A stretch of DNA of 64,000 bases from CGIF01 sp031673915 (GTDB lineage: Bacteria > Bacillota_I > Bacilli_A > Mycoplasmatales > CGIF01). The DNA lies in NCBI GenBank assembly GCA_031673915.1, contig CP125277.1:1-64000 (forward strand), written 5' to 3'. Positions 9,934 to 19,319 of the stretch are shown here, piece after piece. The notes under the pieces were generated by a model, which had not been told where the DNA came from, searched no databases, and worked only from the letters and a program-made list of their open reading frames with translations. Each line of letters begins with the position of its first letter. Position 1 is the first letter of the stretch. Both the position numbers and the translations under genes were made by a program.

Positions 9934-10881
9934 TTATTTAACTTCAATATTTTTATAATACTCTTCATTTTCTTTTTTTAATTCATTAATTTTTTCATTA
10001 GTTCAAAGTTGAAAGCCATTATTAGGATTAATCAAAGTATTTATTGTTAATTCATTTCTGCTTCATCATAAGTCTTTTTCTTTTAAGGAAAAAGCTTTTT
10101 TAAGTGACTTTTGAGCTTGTTCTAATTCAGTAATTATTTTAGCATTACTAAACAAACGAGAGTGATTGTTCTTTCATTCTCCTAAAGAAATTTCAAATCA
10201 ATCAAGACCATCATTTTTATAAATCGAAAATGTTTTAACAAATAATTCATTTGGAAAAAATCTTATTTTTTCAGATAAATACTCTAATCCACGATTAATA
10301 TCAGTTATCCCAATGCTTAGATAATTTAGATTTGTTAAATTCTTTAAAGATTCTAATGAACCATAAAAACGATTATAATTATTACTTCTATACTTTTTAT
10401 CAAAATGATTCCGACTATGAATCTTTAACTTAGTTAGATTAATCAAATGACTAAACACAGCAATGTCAGTAGGCTCCAAATTATTGTTAGAAAAACTTAT
10501 TCTTTTTAAGGTATTAGGATTCAAAACTGAATATTCAAAAGTAGTTAAGGAATTATATCTAGCATTAATAATTTCCAGTCTATTATTTTTAGGAATAATT
10601 AATTGAGTTAACTCCTCATTACTACCAGAATATAGTTCTCTTAAATTAATGCAATGGCTTAAATCCAAACTAGTTAATTGATTATTAGCACAATATAACT
10701 CTTCTAGATTAACAAAATCAGCAAGATCTAAATCTCCCTCTAAACATTGTTCACTTATGTTCAATTGAGTTATTTCATTTCTTTTTTTACCTTCGTTTTT
10801 ATATTCAAAATCATATTCATCATATAAACAAAACCCATTCTGAGGATAATTTTCTTCTAGTCATTGATTGGCGTTAGGCAT
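9934..10881 (-). CDS. Leucine-rich-repeat protein, cytosolic type
   Basis: 315 residues from an ATG at 10881 (M-P-N-A-N-Q-W-L-E-E-N-Y-P) to TAA. Repeats run from about residue 40 to 190: L-E-G-D-L-D-L-A-D-F-V-N-L-E-E-L, then Y-C-A-N-N-Q-L-T-S-L-D-L-S, R-L-E-I-I-N-A-R-Y-N-S-L and L-K-R-I-S-F-S-N-N-N-L. The last 95 residues are charged and helical, including K-E-K-D-L-W-W-S-R-N-E-L. There is no signal peptide or anchor. This repeat style, with the same N-terminal motif, is to my knowledge characteristic of endobacteria and their arbuscular mycorrhizal fungal hosts. A protein-binding effector or regulator is a reasonable guess. Confidence 0.8.
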
Positions 10882-11009
10882 AATTGTTAATATATTTGAT
10901 TTTAATTCAAAATCAAATATTTATAAGTTTAGTTAGTATTTTTCTCATAAAGAAAATTTATATCTTTTATTTTACTATTATTAATTCTTTCTAACTATGA
11001 AATTTTTAA

Positions 11010-11340
11010 TTAAATTTTTAGCTTTTGATTACAATGTGACTTATTATCAATTAAATCTAATGTGATTTGTTGCATACCTACGCTATTAAAATCTAATTGC
11101 TCAACAATGTTGTTACTGAGATTAAGTTTTCTCATCTTAGAAATTTCTTCCTTTTGATAGATTTCAACCAAACCATTCATTGTAGATTTCAATTGTATCT
11201 GCTAAAACAATTGAGGCAAATTGTTGATCATCATCTGATTTTAGTTGTTTAGCTTTGTTAATAAGTTCATTGATTTGAAACTGATACAATTCAAATATTT
11301 GATTATTATCCTTTATTGAATAAAGAACATTAGAAGAGTC
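11010..11340 (-). pseudogene. LRR gene fragment
   Basis: The end near 11010 encodes E-E-I-S-K-M-R-K-L-N-L-S-N-N-I-V-E-Q-L, a clear LRR unit. Upstream, in a different frame, is I-N-E-L-I-N-K-A-K-Q-L-K-S-D-D-D-Q-Q-F-A and then I-E-I-Y-N-E-W. The two parts do not join without a frameshift, and no start is present, so I read it as a broken paralogue of the neighbouring LRR gene. Confidence 0.55.
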
Positions 11341-12011
11341 TATCTAGTAAAATTAAAAGATAGAATGTTTTTAATGTTCTATTGATTCTGTCTAGTTATT
11401 CTGAACAAATGAGCTAGGCAGAATTTATATATTTCTTTTCAAGTATAAAACTTGAATTATTTACCGCTATCTTAATAAATTTTCTTTCTTACCTATCAAT
11501 GAAAGAACAGTAGAATTTACTTAAGAATAAAATTAAAAATTTATTCTACTAAGTTATGCTTAGTTTTGTTCTTATTTTAATTTAGTTAAACTTGCAAAAT
11601 CTACTTACTAAACGAAAATATTTGGTTTTTTCTAAAAAGATTAAAATAAATCTTGCAATTTAAAACATTGATTGATGAGTGTCAATATGATTCTAATTAA
11701 GAGATCAAATATTCATTTTTTCATGAAGCGTTGTTTTTACGCCACCAGCGAAAAACATTGTAGAATCTTATTTGAGTAAGAGAAGACTTGTTAGGCTTGA
11801 GTGTGATGAATGAAAAAAATGAAACAATAGTAGTAAGTTTCTAATGGCCATTGGGCCATTATTCTTGAAAGATTAAATATCAATTCTTTTCTTTATAAAA
11901 CTTTCTTTTCTTAAATATAGAGTGTTAAAAAGTAATTGAATTAATTGAAATAAAGCAATATAAAAATGAATTTGAAAGAAAGTTAGTAATTATTTCAGAA
12001 AGAAAAAAATT
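11341..12011. other. Intergenic, about 670 bp, decayed
   Basis: No sustained frame. An imperfect 11-bp inverted repeat (11385-11395 with 11414-11424, one G:T) is present. Confidence 0.4.
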
Positions 12012-12278
12012 ATGATGACTCCTAAGTTAGCAAAACAAAATGGTTATACTTTCTTTTTTTACTCAAATGAGCCTTTAGCAAAAGAACCAGCTCATGTTCA
12101 TGTTGGAGGTGAAAGGGGAGAAATGAAAGTTTGGTTAGAAAACTTAGAAATCGCAGAATGTTTTGGAATTCCTAATCATGATCAAAATAAAATTATAAAA
12201 ATAATTAAAGATAATAAAGAAAAATTTTTGTCTGTTTGAAATGAATATAAAGAAAGAGGTAAACAAAAACAATTATAA
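12012..12278 (+). CDS. DUF4160 protein (toxin-like partner)
   Basis: 88 residues. The family signature is clear: Y-T-F-F-F-Y-S-N-E near residue 13, followed by E-P-A-H-V-H-V, then W-L-E-N-L-E-I-A-E-C-F-G-I. The invariant H-x-H that marks DUF4160 is present. The frame passes one TGA (Trp) to end in TAA. The next gene, 32 bases on, is a DUF2442 protein, the classic partner. Such pairs are described as putative toxin-antitoxin or regulatory modules; which member acts as toxin is not settled. Confidence 0.85.
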
Positions 12279-12309
12279 TCTTTCAAAAAAGTAAAGGATT
12301 AATAAATTT

Positions 12310-12612
12310 ATGAATCAAAATATAAACGAGGTTTTAAAAGACAAAGAATTAGACTTAAGATTTCCTAATCGAATAGAATCAATTTCTGTTACTCCTAATG
12401 AAATTATTGCTGAATTAAAAGATCATCGTAAGTTATCAATTCCTCGTGCTTGATTAGATCGCCCTGATTATTCAAACTTTAATCATGCTACTGATGAACA
12501 ATTAAAAGATTATGAAATTATTGGTTTAGGAAAAACTGTTTATTTCCCTCAAGTTGAAGAATATTTAGGGGTTCATACTTTTACTGGTGGTTTGAATTCT
12601 CTATGCACTTAA
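12310..12612 (+). CDS. DUF2442 protein
   Basis: 100 residues: I-S-V-T-P-N-E-I-I-A-E-L-K-D-H-R (about 28-43), then I-P-R-A-W-L-D-R-P, the typical DUF2442 pattern of a 'D-G-R' like turn followed by a Pro-rich strand; a late Y-F-P-Q-V-E-E-Y-L completes it. One TGA is used as Trp. It lies directly downstream of the DUF4160 gene, so the two are probably co-transcribed and act together. It ends at TAA. Confidence 0.85.
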
Positions 12613-12824
12613 ATTAATAAGATAAGTAGATCGCACTTTAAACTAGTAATGATTAAACGCCTAAATACTTTCCTTTGCTTTTGATAAAAGATTGTTTTTT
12701 AATGATTAATTATAGTTACAACAAATATTCACTTTCATTATCAAGATTAAGATTAGAAAAATATTAAACAATCAACTTTAATTCTAACTTTAAATGGTTA
12801 TTATAGATATAAGAGGAAAAAGAT

Positions 12825-12890
12825 ATGAATAAAAAAAATGGAATTGTTCATCCTGGCGAAATCTTTAAATGTTGAGCCAGAAATTATTAA
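12825..12890 (+). pseudogene. HigA-type antitoxin stub
   Basis: A good ribosome site (AAGAGGAA) and ATG lead into N-G-I-V-H-P-G-E-I-F-K, the hallmark start (H-P-G-E-I-L) of HigA/VapI helix-turn-helix antitoxins. The frame ends after 21 codons and the helix-turn-helix part cannot be recovered in any frame. A remnant. Confidence 0.55.
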
Positions 12891-13459
12891 TTTTCTTTAT
12901 AAAAAGTCAATTTAAGGATTGACTTAGCATTGCTTAACTACTTACCTTGAACGTCTCTTGACTTTTATTAGTTATTAAAACTTATGAAATAGATTTAGCT
13001 AAATTATCAAATTACAACTTAAATCTTTCTCAAACAATTCTTCCTTATAAACATAATTCTTTAAGACTATAAATTAAATTGATTTGAAATAATCATAAAT
13101 ATCTATTCAGTTTGTTGTGATTAGGCTGAAACTAATTATTAACTATTTAAAAATTTTAATAATCTTAATTTACTTAAACAGTTAATATCAATTTCATAAA
13201 TCAATTAAGATCATTCTTTAAAACTTCAATCTATGAATCGCTTATTTAAAGTAAATCATATTACTTAATTAACTAAATATTCTCTATTTTTAGCTAAATT
13301 ATAAGATAAAATACAATAACATTTATCTTCATTTTCATTATAAACTAATCTAAGAGTTGTAATCTTAGCAACATTTTTAAAAGATTCATTATCAAAATTA
13401 GCTTTAATTTTTCAAGTATTAAACAATGTTAAATGTACAGTTTTTTCAATAAAGAAGAA
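12891..13459. other. Decayed region without a gene
   Basis: All frames are closed. Possibly the lost remainder of the HigA-like operon. Confidence 0.4.
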
Positions 13460-13735
13460 ATTGCTGAAAAATAGTTAAATCTTTAGTTAAGAGCTATGAG
13501 AGATATGCCTCATCACCAACAAAAATTAAAAAAGATTGAAGTGATATGAGTAATGAGGAAAAACATTCATTTCTAAAGTTTTTTTATAATTATTGATGAT
13601 AATGGTGAAGTTCAATGTAGGCACTACATTAATAATCAAATAGACAAGATAGAATCTCTTATTGAAATGAAAATTCTGTGCAATACTCCACGACGAACTT
13701 TAATGAAGATTCTTTTCTAAATATCCTTAATTCTT
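13460..13735 (+). pseudogene. Unidentified gene remnant
   Basis: One frame reads K-S-Y-E-R-Y-A-S-S-P-T-K-I-K-K-D-W-S-D-M, then breaks and resumes in another as D-D-N-G-E-V-Q-C-R-H-Y-I-N-N-Q-I-D-K. Both stretches have coding-like composition, with TGA as Trp. The family is unknown. Confidence 0.4.
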
Positions 13736-13847
13736 AATCTCTTAATAAATGTAATTTCAAATATGCTCTTAATAATTACGTTATCATTATTCTTTAATAT
13801 TTAACCTTACTGATGAAAATTTCAGTAATGATTTTATTCTTTTGAAA

Positions 13848-14449
13848 AAATATTAATGATGAATTATTCACTACTAAAGAGTTTGCTGAAGTTAAAAGAT
13901 GATTATAACTGAGTTTTAAATTCAATGAATTTCAGTTAATTGATTATCGGAAGCAATTAATCACTTTTGAAAGAGCAGATTATCTTTTATACAATAATAT
14001 CTTAAAGAAAAATCAAGTCAGTGTAATTTATTATTGAGGAAAGATTTAGAAGAAAGCGAGAAGAATAAAAAGAGAAGGATTTTCTGCAACTTATTGAATG
14101 GAAACTTTTTATCCTTTAGAAAAGAGAGCTGAATTTCAAACCTTAGAAATTAATAACCAACATCTAATTGGCAAGTTAGATCTTACTGATTTCGTTAATT
14201 TAAAACGAATTGATTGTAGTTAACAATCGATTAGTTAGATTAATCATTAATCCGAAAGTTAAAAGAAAACTTAATCATTTTAATTATGATAAAGGTTTAG
14301 AAATCATTTTTTCAGACAATAAAAAAGATTCTGATAATAATTCTGTTTCTTCTTTATGAAAAAATTTAATCAAACAAATAGAAAAAGTTTCTATTTCAAA
14401 GTCTTCTAACCTTGACGAAAGACAACAACTATTATTAATTGAAGAGTAA
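13848..14449 (+). pseudogene. Decayed LRR protein gene
   Basis: Recoverable parts include T-T-K-E-F-A-E-V-K-R-W, W-K-K-A-R-R-I-K-R-E-G-F-S-A-T-Y-W and the LRR start G-K-L-D-L-T-D-F-V-N-L-K-R-I-D-C-S. A single extra T after the D-C-S codons shifts the frame; the +1 frame continues N-N-R-L-V-R-L-I-I-N-P to a TAA. At least three disruptions. It is a further paralogue of the LRR gene at 9934-10881. Confidence 0.6.
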
Positions 14450-14482
14450 ATTAGAAAGTTTAAAAGAAAATATTTTAATTAT

Positions 14483-14782
14483 TTAACAATTTTTAATTTC
14501 ATTTTCCAAATTAAGGTCATCTGCACAATCACAAGGTTCAAATTTATCATCGAAGAATAAAGAATTTAAAGCTGCTTGCTCATGATCTTCATTGCCTAAT
14601 TGACATAACTTCTGATTTATTTTGTCAATTGTAATATTAACAACATCGCTGTTTCATTTTTTAATCTCTGTTAAGAATTCTGGACTAATTTCCTCGCCAG
14701 AATCTTTCAAATTTTTCTCAGCATCCAGATTTATTTCTGAAATAATCATTTCTCTTAAAGTTTGTATATTTTTAGTATTCAT
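14483..14782 (-). CDS. Acidic hypothetical protein, 99 residues
   Basis: ATG to TAA with one TGA as Trp. It is strongly acidic and helical, with a C-terminal Cys cluster C-D-C-A-D-D plus a final C. No membrane span and no recognised family. It is intact in a decaying neighbourhood. Confidence 0.5.
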
Positions 14783-14944
14783 ATTATTTAATTTTTAAAT
14801 TTTAAATTAGAATAATAAACTTTTAAAACAAATATTTAAATAATTTACACTATTTCTTCTTATAAACTGAAAGCGAAATTTCTTCTATTAAGCATCATTG
14901 TCTTAAATTTTCTTCTTTTTGTAATAAATTTATCATCTATAAAA

Positions 14945-15140
14945 AACTATTGAAATTCTAGGAAGGTTAGCAGTTGAAGTTGTGTTTAATGCTGTTTTAA
15001 ATCACCCAGAATCATTCTTTATTGACAATTATATTTATGGAACTTTAAAATTCATAGAATATATGATAGAAAAAATTCTTTTTCAGCTTATGAAGTGATT
15101 CTTAAGAAGATGAAGACTTTTAAGTTTATTTCTGTATGAA
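14945..15140 (+). pseudogene. Unidentified gene fragment
   Basis: It reads I-L-G-R-L-A-V-E-V-V-F-N-A-V-L-N-H-P-E-S for about 45 codons, then continues in another frame (F-S-A-Y-E-V-I-L-K-K-M-K). There is no start codon in context. Origin unknown. Confidence 0.35.
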
Positions 15141-15161
15141 AAAAATATTGATTTTAGTGAA

Positions 15162-15500
15162 TTAATTAACTAATTTATAATTTTTAAATCCAGTTATTCT
15201 ATTTAATTTTTCATTAATCTTTTCAAGTACTAAGAGATTAAATCTTCAAATACAACTTTTTAATCTTAAGTGATCAACAATTATTTTTCCTTTTTCAGAA
15301 TTGAAAATGACAGAAATTTCAAAAATTTTTGTTTCTTTCGTTGAACTTGTAAAAGGAACAACTAGAAACCTCACACCTAGTTGATTAAATCTATCAATTG
15401 AAATAATAACTGCTGGACGAATTTTTTGAATTTCTGTGCCAATTGCTAGATAAACTTCACCTCTCCTGACGTTGTTTTTTACCAGATCTAAAGCACTCAT
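15162..15500 (-). CDS. MazF/PemK-family endoribonuclease toxin
   Basis: 112 residues. The family opening R-R-G-E-V-Y-L-A (about 13-20) is followed by I-R-P-A-V-I-I-S (about 28-35), then V-V-P-F-T-S-S (about 49-55) with the conserved Thr/Ser of the active site, and D-H-L-R-L-K at about 78-83. These toxins cleave mRNA at short motifs. One TGA (Trp) precedes the C-terminal helix. The antitoxin gene lies 13 bases upstream on the same strand, giving the usual antitoxin-toxin order. All catalytic motifs are present, so it is probably active when unopposed. Confidence 0.9.
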
Positions 15501-15513
15501 TAAGAAAATATAT

Positions 15514-15678
15514 TTATTCTGATTCTAGATCCAAATCCATCACATAATTAATATCAACTAAGTATTCAACTTCGTTTTCAATTATTTCACTGAAATGATT
15601 TAATAATTCTTTTTCAGAATTAAAATTTTTCTGAGCCTTTTCAAATAATTCCTGAGGAATATTTAAATTAATATTCAT
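15514..15678 (-). CDS. Antitoxin partner of the MazF-like toxin
   Basis: 54 residues: I-N-L-N-I-P-Q-E-L-F-E-K-A as a short beta strand then helix, a ribbon-helix-helix-like beginning, then an acidic C-terminal half (E-I-I-E-N-E-V-E-Y) suited to wrapping a basic toxin. It sits immediately upstream of the toxin. The identity rests on position, size and charge more than on sequence. Confidence 0.7.
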   Translation of the reverse strand: MNINLNIPQELFEKAQKNFNSEKELLNHFSEIIENEVEYLVDINYVMDLDLESE

Positions 15679-15737
15679 ATTCACAGTATTATTAAACTCC
15701 TATTGTTAAATTATTTTACTAATTATTTAATAAATTA

Positions 15738-15805
15738 AATTTTTTAATTAATTTAATTATCTTTCTAAAAAACTCGAAAAAAATAATTAAATTAATTAAA
15801 AAATT
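15738..15805. repeat. Perfect 23-bp inverted repeat, 22-nt spacer
   Basis: Arms 15738-15760 and 15783-15805 are exact complements, built only from A and T. It lies 60 bases upstream of the antitoxin start, so it could be an operator, a transcript leader or a structural scar. Confidence 0.6.
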
Positions 15806-15848
15806 CTTTTGTAAATAAAAGTCATTTTTTTATATTTCTTTCAGAATT

Positions 15849-15906
15849 TATCTTTGGTAAGATTTCGTTCTTCTATTTAATTATCTTTGACATCTTACCA
15901 AAGATA
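15849..15906. repeat. Perfect 15-bp inverted repeat, 28-nt spacer
   Basis: Arms TATCTTTGGTAAGAT (15849-15863) and its reverse complement (15892-15906). It carries more G+C than its surroundings. It lies in the same 455-bp divergent spacer as the 23-bp repeat. Confidence 0.6.
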
Positions 15907-16133
15907 TTATTTTACTAAAAAGATAAAAGAAATGATTCTTAATTTTTTAAATAAATAAAGGATTTTGAATGAAAATGAGGGATATTTCATTTAGAATTTT
16001 TATTCTAATTAATTTCATCTTTCAATGTGTTAAACAGAATTATTTTTAAGATAATAATTATAAAATTATACCTTTGATAAACTACCATTTTTATTTATAA
16101 TTTTTATCAAGGGGAAATGGATTTATAGTTATA

Positions 16134-17513
16134 ATGAAAACTCAACTTCCTTCAACTTTAACACAAAAGAAAGCGTGAATGATATTCTTTTTAACACTGT
16201 TAATTATAAAAGGAAATGATGCAGGTCAAGCCTTTCGCAATTGTTTAGAAAACAAAGCTAAAGATACAACCTCCTATAATTTTTTATTAAAGTTTCCTTT
16301 TAATACAAACACTTTAATCAGCGATAATAGTCAACTTGAACTTTGCTGTAATAAAACAAAATGCATTGAGTGTTTACTCTCAGACTCCGACTTTTATTGT
16401 CGTAAGATTTTCGATAATATTTTCTGTGGTCAATATCCTTCAAATTGTATTGGTTTCATTGGAAATAGTTCAATAACTGAGAATAAATCAACATATGGAG
16501 TTACCTGTCAAACAGTTCCAGAACTGAGGGATAAATTTGAATTAGCACAGAATCTTATTAATATTGGACCGATTACTGGCTTAGATTTAGGCTATGGTTT
16601 TTATGATTGTTCAGCTTCTGATTATTGCTTAAAAGCTTTCTGCGGTTGAGATAATGGTGGTTGAGCATGTTCATATTTTGGATCAGGAACAAAATATTGT
16701 CATATGCAATGACCAGCATCATGACCAGGACCTGTTGATTTTAATCCATTTCCTATAAATACAAGCACTACAACTACTATAAAAACGACTAGTACAGTAA
16801 TTTTAACCCCACCAACTGCTCCTGTTAAACCAGAACCAAGCGGAAATAATCATTTAGTTGAAAAAATAATCATTCCAGTTGGAACTTTGACTGGGGTTAG
16901 CATCACTTGCTTCTTAACTTATTATTTCTGTAAGAAAAAAAAGAGAGAGAAGCAATTATTAGTTAACAATGCTAATAATCAAAGTAGCATTCAATCAGGA
17001 CAGCAAAACTTTGATAATTTATCAACTCAACAACCATCAGAAATGACCGACTTCAGTAATCAAATGACTGTAAATAATTTATCAAACTTAGTAATTAATG
17101 ATAATCACTCACCATCATTAGGAAGTCCAAGTTCTCTATTAGGAGTTAAAGAACGATTAACTAAACGACTAATTGGAAAAGAACAATTATGGAATAATTA
17201 TTTAGATGTCAATAACTTGCTAATCACTAATCCACAATCACAAGTAGCACTTAAAGAATATTATCAAATCCAAAATGAACTGTTGCAAACATTTACAATT
17301 AATGATTTAAATCTCCTCTTAGAAAATGAATATAATAAACAAAGAAGAAGTCCGCAAAGTGAATACTTTGAAATTAAAGAAGAGCCAAGAAGCACACAAG
17401 GAAGAATTGGTTCTCTAACACCAATAACAGAAATTAATTACCATAATCCCCAAACTAACTACTTTGAAATAAGAAACCCACAAGGAACTTATTATAACTA
17501 TAATTATTTATAA
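16134..17513 (+). CDS. Cys-rich receptor-like type I membrane protein
   Basis: 459 residues; an in-frame ATG at 16134 adds the N-terminal hydrophobic signal (about residues 14-27, W-M-I-F-F-L-T-L-L-I-I). A Cys-rich outer domain follows (about 28-220) with roughly 18 Cys in pairs such as L-C-C-N-K-T-K-C-I-E-C. A Thr-rich stalk comes next (T-S-T-T-T-T-I-K-T-T-S-T) running into a Pro-rich stretch, then a second span (about 246-266), a stop-transfer K-K-K-K-R-E-K and a 190-residue Asn/Gln/Ser-rich inner tail. The tail has two copies of Y-F-E-I (in S-E-Y-F-E-I and N-Y-F-E-I). Disulfides and a mucin-like stalk are eukaryote-like features. A host-facing surface protein is likely; homology is unknown. 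Confidence 0.75.
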
Positions 17514-17697
17514 CTACTATAATTTTCAAATTTTACTTTTAAATCAAAAAATCCTATCGAGGAATTGTTAAAAGAAAAAAAGAGAGAGAATAATTAATCT
17601 ATTTAACAAATTTTACATAACTAAAACTTAAAAGTATTTAAAAAGGAATAGAGAAAAATTCTATAAAAAACTTGATTTTTTATTTATTATATTAAAT

Positions 17698-17729
17698 TAT
17701 ATGCGCATATATTTATAAAATATAAATAT
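17698..17729. promoter_or_regulatory. Double palindrome, likely toxin-antitoxin operator
   Basis: The 14-bp palindrome TATATGCGCATATA (17698-17711) overlaps a second inverted repeat ATATTTATA-aaa-TATAAATAT (17709-17729) that ends one base before the antitoxin ATG. GCGC is rare in this DNA. Autorepression by the antitoxin or its complex is the normal control of such operons. Confidence 0.55.
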
Positions 17730-17730
17730 C

Positions 17731-17997
17731 ATGCAAAGAAATTCAATCAATGTTTATTTCAACAAACAAGATTATGAAACTATTAAAAATTTTATTCCTA
17801 AGGGAATGATTAGCAGTTTAGCTAGTTCTCTAATAATTGATTATATTCAAAATGAAAAGAAAAGAATCGCTCAAGAAGCTATAGAAGGTTATCAATTTTA
17901 TAAGAAAGATAATGATTTCAAGAAATTGTCATCTCAATTCGAGCCAGTTTCTTTCAATGATGTTTGCACCGCTTTAGAAAAAAAAGATAATGAATAA
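17731..17997 (+). CDS. Antitoxin of second MazF-like pair
   Basis: 88 residues beginning M-Q-R-N-S-I-N-V-Y-F-N-K-Q-D-Y-E-T-I, the strand-then-helix start of ribbon-helix-helix DNA-binding antitoxins, followed by a helical, charged C-terminus that would bind the toxin. It overlaps the toxin start by 8 bases (translational coupling), and paired palindromes abut its ATG. It is not similar in detail to the 54-residue antitoxin at 15514. Confidence 0.8.
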   Translation: MQRNSINVYFNKQDYETIKNFIPKGMISSLASSLIIDYIQNEKKRIAQEAIEGYQFYKKDNDFKKLSSQFEPVSFNDVCTALEKKDNE

Positions 17998-18358
17998 TAA
18001 TTTTATTTATCCAAAAAGAGGAGAAATTTGACTAGCCAAAACTGATAAAATTAAAGAATTTTCAAAGGACTTCTGTCCTTTTCTTATTATTAGTAATAAT
18101 TTACAAAATGAACAAGCAGACGAAGTAATAGTAATATCATTTACTACACAGAGAATTAATCAAGTTTATCCATTTGAAGTTTTTATTAAGAGTAATGATG
18201 AAAATGGTTTAACTGAGTCAAACAAAATAACAACCAGTTTATTATTTTCTTTAAACAAAGAATTAAGATTAATTAAAAAATTAGGAAAGATAAATAACTA
18301 TCAAATGCTTGAAGTAGAAAAAGCATTACATTTTAGTCTTAACATGAAATGTATTTAA
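17990..18358 (+). CDS. MazF/PemK-family endoribonuclease toxin (second)
   Basis: 122 residues: P-K-R-G-E-I-W-L-A (about 8-16, Trp encoded by TGA), then C-P-F-L-I-I-S-N-N (about 30-38), V-I-V-I-S-F-T-T (about 47-54) and a late K-I-T-T-S-L-L-F-S. These are the MazF/PemK strands that form the RNA-binding site. The R-P-x-V-I motif is changed to C-P-F-L-I, a deviation from the first copy. It is coupled to the upstream antitoxin gene. Likely an mRNA interferase. Confidence 0.87.
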
Positions 18359-18624
18359 TTTAATTAATTTTTTTTAATTTCTTTCTTTCATTAAATTTAT
18401 CTGTAGCAAGATATTCAATTCTTATATCCGAATGTTGGTTAAAAGTAATAATTGAAAATAAAAATAAATGATTAATTAATTTACTAATTAATTGCGAAGT
18501 AATTAAATAAATTTTTCGATAGCCAACAAGTTAATATGTTAATTTTTTATTTAGTCGAAACTCTCATTAGAAACTTTAATGTTAAAGTTAAGATGACAAT
18601 CTACAAATTAAAAAAATTTTTATT

Positions 18625-19014
18625 ATGGAGAAATTCAAAAGAAAACTTGCACAACTTTATCAAATTTTCTTAAAAATCTTGATTACCTATATTAATAAAA
18701 TTAAAAAGATTGAAATAACTCTATGAAAACAACCTTCAAATCGAAAAAGAAGATTTATCCATTCTTAAAAATTTCTTTTGAAATATCCTTATCACTTCTA
18801 TACTTATGGCTCGCGTGTTAAAGGAACAGCGAAGAAATATTCAGATTTAGATCTTTGTTATAAGGAAGAAATTGATTGCTATGAAGTTGAAGAAGTTAAA
18901 GATAAATTAGAAAAGTCTGACTTGTCCTTTATCGTTAAAGTTGTAGGTTGAAATAATATAAGACATTTCTTTCAAAAAAGTATTGAAAAAGACTTAACTT
19001 TAGTTATTAAATAA
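18625..19014 (+). pseudogene. Broken MNT-type nucleotidyltransferase
   Basis: The 3' part encodes the minimal nucleotidyltransferase motif F-Y-T-Y-G-S-R-V-K-G-T-A-K-K-Y-S-D-L-D-L (G-S-x-x-x-x-x-x-x-x-x-x-D-x-D type), ending in TAA. The 5' part (from the ATG) is in another frame, and L-S-I-L-K-N-F-F is in a third, so the gene carries two frameshifts. Intact relatives are the antitoxin of MNT/HEPN pairs; no HEPN partner is present here. Confidence 0.6.
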
Positions 19015-19319
19015 ACTTATTTAGAACAGAATTAAGCATAAAACTAAAAATAAATTAAATATGTTTAATTAAGCCTAACTAAACTTTTAAATTTTCGATA
19101 TAAAATCAACCACTTCTCTTAGAAGTATTAACTCCAATGTTTGTTAATTTATTTAACTAAGAAAACAAATTCATTTTTGCTTTTCCAACTAATTTTCCAA
19201 AGTCAAATTCTTTTGCTTGTTCAATAAATAATATATAGACTTAACATATCATTAATCTTTGTAAACAACTTGTAATCTGTGATAAAATTATTATACTAAT
19301 AACAAAGATAACTTTAGAA
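19015..19319. other. Intergenic, about 305 bp
   Basis: No gene or repeat seen; it should hold the promoter of the CPBP protease gene. Confidence 0.4.

Noticed and set aside
16117..16128. Three-codon upstream frame before the Cys-rich surface gene
   Set aside because: The ATG is only two bases from GGGG, too close for initiation; probably the ribosome site region of the real start.
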